Assembly: GCA_018398815.1 (NCBI GenBank)
Contig: JAFLJL010014913.1
Coordinates: 1-64,000 of the forward strand
Reading direction: 5' to 3'
Length of the DNA: 64,000 nt
Origin: Conus ventricosus
Lineage: Eukaryota; Mollusca; Gastropoda; Neogastropoda; Conidae
How positions within the stretch are numbered: the stretch's first letter is position 1; the number at the start of each line of letters is the position of its first letter. This document shows, piece after piece, positions 54,600-64,000 of the stretch. The notes beneath the pieces were generated by a model. It worked only from the letters and a program-made list of their open reading frames with translations. It was not told the origin of the DNA and did no database searches. A program made the position numbers and the translations under genes.

Positions 54600-55960
54600 C
54601 AATTTAACTCGTTTTAACCTTTGCAATGTGTGGTTTTCTCTTTTGCTGGAAAAGACGTTGGTCATTGAAAAGGGGTTTTAGACGGGGGCATTATTTACTT
54701 CCGAGTCTGCTGAACCAGTACAAATCATAGCTGTTTCAAGATACCCCCTTGCCACCACATACAGTTTTGAAGCCCCATTTCCCTTTGATAACAGAGTTCA
54801 CATCAATTGGTCTGTTTTGTTTTTCTTTTGGGAGAACGCCTAAATGTTCTTTGGAACATGATAATGTCGAAACATTTGAATCATTCCCGGGGGAGCATAT
54901 GATATGTATTGCTAGATCAGGCACTTCGTCTAGTTCCCCTTAACCCGCCTCAATTCTTTGGTTTCTTTTTAAATTTATATTGCTATTTTTTACGCCACAC
55001 AGCCTGGATGATCGTTTCATGAGGTATTTTGTCACCTTGCTGACTTGAAAAGGAAAAATGTCCTCTCAAATCCAAGGTGATATTTACCTGAAGTGGTTGA
55101 AATAAAATCGGGTTCTACTGTTTTGGGAAAGGCACTACATCAGCTGCCACCAACTACGCACTGACCTGCAAGTTCACCCTTTCTGTCTTCCCCTTTGTGA
55201 GATTTGGGGGATTGGACATTTTTGTTAGGGGAGGCGAAGTTTCTTGGCACATTTTTTAAAATCTTTTTCTTTGGCTCTTCAGGGTTGATGGTTTTCACTT
55301 AATCTTTTTTGTACCGAGAAGGTACAGTAAGCCCGGTTTTGGGAAAAAGGTTTTGTTCGAAGGTTGTAATATGCTTTTCCTTGGTTTGCTAAAGAGTGCA
55401 TTTACCCACTTGATGCCCCCGGGTTCTGGTGCCCTGAAAGTGGTTTTTTTCGAAAGGGGTTTTGGGGACATGCAAATTTTTGGTTATCGTCTTTTTTTTT
55501 TCTTGCAAAATCTGTTTTTTAGGCACCGTATTCGCATTTAGGTTTTTCCCAAATGTCTTGCTCTTTCTTTCACTTCGAGTGCCTTCATTTTTGTTTGTTT
55601 GTTGTTTTTTTTGGGTTTTTGGGGGCCCCCCTTCAAGACGTAAAATTTAAATTTTTCCCCGCGTCTAAATTTTTTAACAATGTTTTTTCCATCGTTTTTT
55701 CCTCTTAGGGGTCCCTCAGGTTCCTACACATGCCCCAAATTGCCCATGCTTTCGGACTTTTTTTTCTAATTTCTCCCATTTTTACATTGTGGGTTTTAAG
55801 GGAATGCTGAAATTTTTCAGCAAAAGCGGCCCCGGGGCCTCGTTTTAATAATTTGCATGATGCCCTTGGCTTGTGGTTTGTCCCGCTTTGATTTTTGTTT
55901 TCTCGTCTGCTGGCGCAGTGCCCTTTTGCCCAAATTTCCCCTATAGCTTTTTAAAAAACG
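54600..55960. other. Unassigned sequence
   Basis: T-rich with inflated homopolymers after 55,300; short open frames only. It runs into the 87-bp satellite at about 55,970. Confidence 0.4.
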
Positions 55961-55969
55961 ACGGAAAAC

Positions 55970-58870
55970 ATGTTTGCTTTCTTGCTCACCCAACGACGTC
56001 CCACAACAACCCCTTTTGCCAAATTCAACATTAGCTTTTAACAAACGACAAACCAAAGGTGCTATCTTCTCACCCAACGACTCAATTCCACGTGCTTTTA
56101 AAAGCGCGAAAGCGATGTTGCTTACTTTTCTCAAACCCAACGACGTAACAAACAACCAAATTCATCAAATTTCCCCGTGCTTTTAACAAACGACGAAAGC
56201 GATTTTCTTTTGTTTGCTTACCAACGTCAACACAACAACCAACTTCTGTCAATTTCACATGTAGTTCATTTAAACAAACGAATAAACCGATGTTGCTTAT
56301 CTTTGCTCACCCAACGTCCAAAACACAAACCAACTTTCTGTCAATTCCACATGTAGCTTTTAACAAACGACGAAAGCGAAGGTGCTTTATCTTTGCTCAA
56401 CCCAACGCAACACAACAACCAACTTCTGGCAATTCCACATGTAGCTTTTAACAACGACCGAAAGCGAATGGTGGGCTTACCTTTGCACACCAACGTCCAA
56501 CACAACAACCAACTTCTGTCAATTCCACAGTAGCTTTTAACAAACGACGAAGCGAATTGTTCTTACCTTTGCTCACCCAAACGTCAACAACAACCAACTT
56601 CTGCAATTCCACATGTTGCTTTTAACAAACGACAAAAGCGATGGGGCTTATCGTGCGACATCTCCTACGTCCAACACAACAACCAACTACTGTCAATTCC
56701 ACATGTAGCTTTTAACAAACGACGAAAGCGAAGGTGCTTTTCTTTGCTCCAATCCCAACGCAACACAACAACCAACTTCTGTCAATTCCACATGTACTTT
56801 TAACAAACGACTAAGCGAGGGTGCTTATCTTTGCTCACCCAACGTCAACACACAGCCAACTTCCGACATTCCACATGTACTTTTAACAAACTAACGAAAG
56901 CGATGGGCTCTTCTTTGCTCACCCAACGTCAACACAACAAACCAACTTCTGTCATTCCACATGTAGCTTTTAACAAAACACGAAAGGAGAATTGTCTTAT
57001 TCTTATGCTTATCCAACGTCCACACAACAACCAACTTCCTGTACAATTTCCACATTAGCTTTTAAACAAACCCGAAGCGATTGGTGCTTATCTTAGCTTA
57101 TCCACCGTCAACCAACAACCAACTTCTGTCCAATTTCACATGTAGCATTTAAACAACACGAAAGCGATGGTGCTATCTTGCTCACCCAACGTCACACAAA
57201 ACCAACTTCTGTCAATTCCACATGTGCTTTTAAAAACAAACGACGAAAGCGGATGGTGCTTATCTTTGCTCACTCAACGTCAACACAACAACCAACATCT
57301 GTCAATTCCACATGTAGCTTTAACAAACGACGAAGCGATGGTGCTTATCTTGCTCACGTCCAACGTCAACACAACAACCACCACCAACTTCTGTCAATTC
57401 ACATATGTAGCTTTTAACCAAACGGACGAAAGCGATGTGCTTTCTTTTGGCTCACTCCAACGTCACACAACAACCAACTTCTTCGAAAAATTCCACATGT
57501 AGCTTTTAACAAACGACGAAGGCGATGGTGCTTATCTTTGCCACCCAACGTCAAAAACAACAACCAACTTCTGTCCAATTTCGACATGTAGTCTTTAACA
57601 AACGACGAAAGCGATTCGTGCTTATCTTTGCTCACCCAACGTCAACACAACAACAACTTCTGTCAATTCCACATGTAGCTTTTAACAAACGACAAAGCCG
57701 ATGGTGCTTATCTTGCTCACATCCAACGTCAACACAACAACCAACTTCTGTTCCAATTCCACATGTACTTTTAACAAACGACGAACGATGGTGCTTATCT
57801 TTGCTCACCCAACGTCAACACAAACAACCAAACTTCTGTCAATTCCACATGTATCTTTTAACAAACGACGAAATCGATGGTGCTTATCTTTTGCCTCACC
57901 CAAGCGTCCAACAACAACTAAACCAACTTCTGTCAATTCCACATGTAGCTTTTAAACAAACGACGAAAGCGATTGGTGCTTATCTTGCTCACCCAACGTC
58001 AACACAACAACCAACTTCTTTCAAGTCCATATGTACGTTTAACAAACGACGAACGCGATGTCTTATCTTTGCGTACCCCAACGACAACACAACAACCAAC
58101 TTCTGTCAATTCCACATGTGCTTTTAACAAACGACGAAAGCGGATGGTGCTTATCTGCTTCACCCCACGTCTACACAACAACCAACTTCTGTCAATTCCA
58201 CATGTAGCTTTTTAACAAACGACGAAAGCGATGTGCTTATCTTTGCTATCCAACGTCAACACAACAACCAACTTCCCCTGTCAATTCCACATGGTAGCTT
58301 TAACAAACGACGAAAGCGATGGTGCTTATCTTTACCACCCAACTCAACACAACAACCTCTTCTGTCAATTCAACATGTAGCGTTTAACAACCGACGAAAG
58401 GCGATGGTGGCTTAGCTTTGCTCACCCAACGTCAAACACACAACCGAACTTCTGTCAATTCCACATGTATCTTTTTTAACAAACAAGAAAGCGATGGTGC
58501 TATCTTTGCTCACCCAACGTCAACACAACAACAACCAACGTCTGGTCAATTCCACATTACTTTTAACAAACGACGAAAAGCGATGGGGCTTTAACTTTGC
58601 TCACCCAACCGTCACACAACAACCAACATTCTGTCAATTCCACATGACTTTAACAACACGAAAGCGATGGTGCTTATCTTTGCTCACCCAACGTCAACTC
58701 AACAACCAACTTCTGTACATTCCACATGTAGCTATTAACAACGACGAAAGCGATGGTTGGCTTATCATTGCTCACCCAACGTCACACAAACAACCAACTT
58801 CTGTCAATTCCACATGTACTTTTAACAAACGACGAAAGCGAGGGGTGCTTATCTTGCTCACACCAACGAC
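55970..58870. repeat. 87-bp satellite array, block 1 (~33 units)
   Basis: Unit of about 87 bp including GGTGCTTATCTTTGCTCACC, CAACGTCAACACAACAACCA, ACTTCTGTCAATTCCACATG and TAGCTTTTAACAAACGACGA then AAGCGAT. Units vary mostly by one-base losses. 87 is divisible by three, so long frames appear by chance; none is a credible protein. The first units (55,840-56,200) are the most diverged. Confidence 0.95.
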
Positions 58871-60412
58871 GGTTCGCTTACGGGTGGCAGACACATCTCC
58901 TTTTATAAAACTGAAACTGGAACTGCAGAACAGATAATTCATGGTATTTGGCAGGAGAATCTACGTGGATTTGGGAGAGTTGCCGGGTGGGGGGGCTGTA
59001 AGAAGTGTTGTCGGACAGCATGTCTCCAGGATTCTGAAGCGACCTGCTGAGCTCCAACGGAGTGAGCTGCATTCATAGCTGGTCATGCTGACCTCCCTTG
59101 TAAAATGAAACCATCGACACCACTCACTGAGGCAGCACACTCTCATGCCACCTCCCCTAAAGACATGGCTGTCCTTTTAAAAGTTACGCATTTTCAGTGA
59201 GTTGTCAAGAGTGAGGGTATCTGGGCTCAGTTTTTCGTTCTTCATTATATTTGTTGCTTGTTCCACATAAAAGCCCTTCGGCTGCCCCTGGCCCTTCTTC
59301 TGGTCCTTAAGACTATTTGCCGAGGCCTATTTGTCGCGGGAGGGGTGATATGTTTTTAAATTCTACCCTCTCCCCATTTAGCGCCAATCGTCTTGTAAGT
59401 TATACATTTTTAAATGGACGTATTTTTAGGTTTGCATATACACACTATCTAGCTGGAAATCAAGGCATCTGCCCCCTAGGTGTACTATATATATATCCTG
59501 GAAATCAAAGCATCTGGCCCTAGGTGTACTATGATAATACTGGGAATCAAGGCATCTGGCCCTAGGTGTACTATGATATATATTTTTGATGACGTTTATG
59601 AAAAAAATTATAACTATAAACATAATAATGAACATTGGTGAAATTATTTAGAAAGAGACCTTGCACCAACCGATTGTTGATAATGAATTGGACTTTTGAT
59701 GAGTCTTACTCAATTGTTTCTGTTCTCCTTTTAATCTCATGTTTCACGTAATAGTTGACTTCTTTCCTTCGACTAACACGCCCATTCCCGTACAGTGGTT
59801 CAAAGAAATGGTCTACTTTCGTGACTTTTCCTAACTATTTGATTTGTTTGTTTGTCTTTTGCGTCACTTGCGTCTTGTATGTAAATATACGACAGGTTTT
59901 TCTTTTCTGATTCGGTCCGTTTCCGTGTACAACCTTGACTCCAAAAACTAAACTTTCCGTTACAACCTTGGCATTTAACAACGATCGCACAAAATGTTCG
60001 TTTATTACAAACTTTTTTTGTCCTCCCAGACCCACAACATTTTCTTTTCCTGTGTCTTTTTCTATAACCTCTTTATAAACGTTTCTAGAATAAAAAAGAA
60101 ACCTTCTAAATCTTCGAAGCTTTGTCCAATGACAGATTTGTTCTCCTCTCACACCCTTTTTTCTTCTCCTTGTTTCCTCTTTCCTCTTTCCAACGGTACC
60201 TGTTGGTCTCTCAACATCGTTCTTCACGATTTTATACTCACACTGAGGGACGTATTATCAATGCCTTCAGTTCAGTCTATTAACTGAAGATGCGCAGATA
60301 TCTCAGTCTTCCATAATGACATTTTTTTTTTTTAAAAGAAAGAAAACCGTGTAAACATTCATAAATAATTTTATATGAGTCCTCACTTGTGCACGCCGCG
60401 GCTCGCACAACA
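58871..60412. other. Unique sequence with a ~45-bp triplication
   Basis: 59,450-59,585 repeats CTGGAAATCAAGGCATCTG plus CCCTAGGTGTACTAT three times. No gene recognised otherwise. Confidence 0.5.
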
Positions 60413-60427
60413 CACCCACACACACCA

Positions 60428-60462
<35 letters not shown>

Positions 60463-60508
60463 CACACACACACACACACCGCAACGCGACGCACGCACGC
60501 ACGCAACG

Positions 60509-60551
<43 letters not shown>

Positions 60552-60780
60552 GCACGGCACGCACAGCACCACGCACGCACGCAACGCACGCACACACTCA
60601 ACGCACGCACGCACAGCACGCTCGCACGCTGCACGTACGAAACGCACGCACGCACAGCACGACAACAACACCCCACACACACATCACACCAAAAACACAC
60701 GCGCACCCGCACACCCACACAAACACACACAAACACACACACACACACACACTCACACACACACACACACACACACACAC
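60413..60780. repeat. (CA)n/(CGCA)n compound microsatellite
   Basis: CA tracts alternate with GCACGCAC blocks (60,480-60,660). Similar in style to 15,574-16,475. No coding content. Confidence 0.95.
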
Positions 60781-63140
60781 ATTAGAGCTAAAAAGAACTG
60801 CAATGACTTTCACAAAGTTATCGTGTACAAGAACAATACTCAATGTTCATAGACGGGAGGGGAAGGAGGGAGCGAAAAGTGGAATCATTTGTGTGAATAG
60901 TAAGATATTCAAACAAACAAAAAGGAGGGAGCACAGAAAGAATCCTTTGCTTAGTGATGTAAAGAAAGAAATCTGACGTACAACAGTAACTGTTCACGTT
61001 GACTTTTAATCATAACAGAAAGAACAGAATAATAGTGATGCACTCAACCAAACAACAACCTGAAGGGAAAGCAAATTTACTAAACAACAGTTTGTTCAGT
61101 TTCGCAAATCCCAACCTTAATTAACGTTAGACCTAAAGGATGATGATAAACTCCCTGAATGCAAAACAACACGTAAACAAAGCAGAGTATTTAAGTTACT
61201 GACCCAACAGCAATGAAAACAAGCTACTGTCCCGATGGCGTTCCTGCAAGCTCTTAAAATTAGTGTGCCAAAGAATTGAGTGAGGTATACCTCAAAAACA
61301 CCCCCCCCCCCCGTACTTAGAAGATAGTAAGAGAAGCTTTTATCAAACTAACATCTTCTTCAAGAGGCATAGCTAAAGTAATTGATATACTCAAGGGAAC
61401 AACTAGTATTGAATAAAAGCGTAGCACCAGGAGTGGCGTCAACTGTAACCATAACCTGCAATCAAATATTGACAGCCACTTTACATTCAGTGTGAGCATG
61501 AACTCATTTCTTTTCCGTTTGGTTATTTTAAGTCCTGACTGAGCCCCCCCATGTTTTTTATTCCCAAACTCAGCGCTGCCTTTTTCTTTCTTTAATTCTG
61601 GAGCTTTTTTTAGATTTTAAAAGCAGTGAGTGGAATTCAGTGAATTGGAGTGAGAGAAGATCAGACTTAGATATAAATGCTGTGCTTTGTGCTGTCATTT
61701 AGTGGGCCCGTGGTTTTTTATGCTTGACAATGTTTTACCAATAAACCAAATTTGCAATAGCTATTGGTGTTGGTGTTTTTACTGTTCAATACATTCATTT
61801 TAATCTAGTTCTGTACGGCTGTGAACTCACTGCCGGTGCCATCAAGATTGCCACAATGCACTCATTTGAAAAACAAATTGAACGACAGTTTTTTGAGATC
61901 TGCATATTGACGATTTTCTATTTTAACTTCCCCAGATATTTTACTGTTACCTGGGCCTGAATGTTGCCATTGCTTTTAAAATCTTCTGAAGTATCGAGTC
62001 GACCCCCTTGTAGCCAATTTGCTCCAGGGGCCAACAGTCTGAGTCCGGCACTATTTTATTTTTTTTATTTTACTTTTTTAACATGCGCGCTTGGGTGACC
62101 TACTCGTTTTGAGTGAACCAGTAATTTTAGGAAGAAGAAGCAAAGAACACTATCTCGTTCTTCTCTCTCCTTCAAAAGTATGTAAGTGCAGGACCAAAAC
62201 TACTGCAAGATTTTAAAATTTAAAAATGCTCAAAGGATGTTACAACTGGAGGAAGTGGACAAGTAATGAGACCTGACCCACGTTGAACTATATTACCGAA
62301 AAATTCTGAACAAGTATACAAAACTTTTATAGGAAAAATCACAATACAACTCATTAATTTAAAGCCCTGACCAGCCACCGAAGATGGACATTACATATTG
62401 CATTGTTTTTGTTTTTTTTCATCTAGGAAAAGGCCACGTGGCCGAAAATTAGATGAGTGGTATGTGAAGTGTTCTATACTGATTTCGTTCCTTTGGAGGA
62501 CTATTTGCTTTTTTTGTGTCAAAACTCTATAGTTTTAGAGTTGCTGGTATATTTAGACAAGCTAGCAAACCAGTGAAAAAATATGGAAAAGATCAAACAT
62601 TCAAGCACCAAACCAAACCAATTTACATTTAAAAACTACAAGAAATCCTACTAAAATATCTCTAATGTAACACAACAGAAAATCAACTAACAGTTGGGGA
62701 GGAGGAGTGATGAAAAGAATGGAATATGAATCAACAATGGAAAGCCAGTACAAAACGAAAGAAAAGGAAGGAAGCAAAAGGGTACCCTTAAGCAGGATCC
62801 CTTCTTAAAACTTCCTGTAAAAACTGGAATGTGCGATAAAGGAGAGACGACAAACAGTGACACTTCCAGACACAACTGAACACTGCTCAATCATGTAAAT
62901 GAATTAAATAGACAGTCCAGCTTTACTGTCGAAAAAAATGAAAGATACATATGATAAACGGATAGAAATAAAAGGGCAACATAATGTTGCTATATTTCAT
63001 GTCATTTCTTTCACCCCTTTTCCATCACTGGGATAAACCCCAGTCAGTAAACTGTCACGTCATTAGTCGTTATATAAGCCAATTGGATCATCTTGTCAAA
63101 CACGTGCCATGATGCAATGTCAACCGTAACCAGTCGAACA
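60781..63140. other. Unassigned AT-rich sequence
   Basis: No gene, RNA or mobile element recognised; a C-run at 61,302-61,313. Possibly plain intergenic or intronic host DNA. Confidence 0.45.
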
Positions 63141-63145
63141 CAAAA

Positions 63146-63170
63146 GAGAGAGAGAGAGAGAGAGTGAGAG

Positions 63171-63202
<32 letters not shown>

Positions 63203-63232
63203 AGAGAGGAGAGAGAAGAGAAGAGAGAGAGA
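63146..63232. repeat. (GA)n microsatellite bordering the satellite
   Basis: AGAGAG tract with GAAGAG breaks; a few bases later the 87-bp satellite resumes in mid-unit. Confidence 0.9.
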
Positions 63233-63237
63233 GACTA

Positions 63238-64000
63238 TAAGGCAACGTCAATTCACATGTAGCTGTAAAAACAAACGACAAAGCGATTGGTGCTTAATCT
63301 TGCTCACTCAACGAGCAACACACAACAACACAACTTCTGGCAATTCCACTGTAGCTTTTAACAACGACGAAAGCGATGTTGCTTATCTTGCTCACACCAA
63401 CGCCAACACAACATCCAACTTCTGTCAATTCCACACTAGCTTTTAACAACGACGAAATCCGTTGGTGCTTATCTTTTGCTCACACCACGTCACACAACCA
63501 CCCCAACTTCTGTCAATTCCCACATGACTTTTAACAAACGACGCAAGCGATGTGCTTATCTTTGCTTCACCCAACGTCAACACAACAAACCAACTTCTTC
63601 AATACCCACATGTAGCTTTTAACAAACGACGAAAGCGATCGTGCTTATCTTTGCTCACTCCAACGTCCAACACAACAACCAACTTCTGTCAATTCCACAT
63701 TAGCTTTTAACAAACGACGAAAGCATGGTGCTTATCTTTGCCACCAACGTCAACTACACAACCAACTTTCTGTCAATTCCACATGTAGCTTTTAACAAAC
63801 GACGAAAGCGATGTGCCTTCTCTTTGCTCACACCAAACGTCAACACAACAACCACCTTCTTTCTGTCAATTCCACAGGTAGCTTTAACAAACGAAAAAGC
63901 GATGGTGCTTATCTTGCTCCGCCAACGTCAACAACAACAACCAACTTCCTGTCCATTTCCACATGTAGCTTTTAACAAACCCGAAAAGCGATGGTGCTTA
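63238..64000. repeat. 87-bp satellite array, block 2 (~9 units, runs off the window)
   Basis: Same unit and orientation as block 1, with CAATTCCACATGTAGCTTTT and AACAAACGACGAAAGCGATG in most copies. Continues to the last base. Confidence 0.95.

Noticed and set aside
55970..58870. CRISPR-like array or repeat protein gene
   Set aside because: Units are contiguous with no variable spacers, the period varies by single-base indels, and the genome context is eukaryotic. The 87-bp period merely allows chance frames.
60375..60976. 195-codon frame ending in a unique tail
   Set aside because: The first 130 codons are CA/CGCA repeat; the tail is short and without similarity I can name.

Overview
The window reads as eukaryotic, animal nuclear DNA and probably comes from a marine invertebrate, perhaps a mollusc. 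That guess rests only on the style of the repeats: very long (CA)n, (GA)n, (CTAT)n and (CGCA)n tracts, satellites, Maverick/Polinton elements, a DIRS-like tyrosine-recombinase retroelement and a LINE. I see no convincing single-copy host gene, rRNA, tRNA or CRISPR array. Almost every coding region is broken by one-base indels, and tandem-repeat units differ mainly by single missing or extra bases. Part of the frameshifting is therefore probably unpolished long-read assembly error and part is real decay.

Layout. (1) 1-14,070: Maverick A, with terminal inverted repeats of about 110 bp. It carries penton-like, major capsid, packaging ATPase, integrase and type-B DNA polymerase genes plus a run of conserved small Maverick genes. 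(2) 14,070-21,170: rearranged Maverick-end fragments, a short hairpin/MITE-like element, about 3 kb of microsatellite and a 50-bp minisatellite. (3) 21,174-42,920: a DIRS-like element of about 6.2 kb with 130-bp inverted terminal repeats. It is split inside its RNase H region by Maverick B (25,525-41,043, about 15.5 kb), which has its own 75-80 bp TIRs. (4) 42,920-46,300: decayed minus-strand gene of an unnamed multi-copy family. (5) 48,120-51,680: minus-strand LINE with endonuclease, reverse transcriptase and RNase H. (6) 51,700-55,960: poly(A), microsatellite and a second unknown conserved ORF. (7) 55,970-58,870 and 63,238-64,000: two blocks of one 87-bp satellite flanking about 4.4 kb of featureless DNA and CA repeats.

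The two Mavericks are diverged relatives with a shared gene backbone, but two modules sit in different places. In A the DNA polymerase lies at the right end on the minus strand and the ATPase plus its neighbour follow the capsid gene on the plus strand. In B the polymerase lies in the middle on the plus strand, just before the integrase, and the ATPase plus neighbour lie at the left end on the minus strand. This cassette shuffling and the Maverick-in-DIRS nesting are the main findings. In each Maverick the integrase would insert the element, the polymerase would copy it, and the ATPase and capsid genes would package it; no copy here looks intact.
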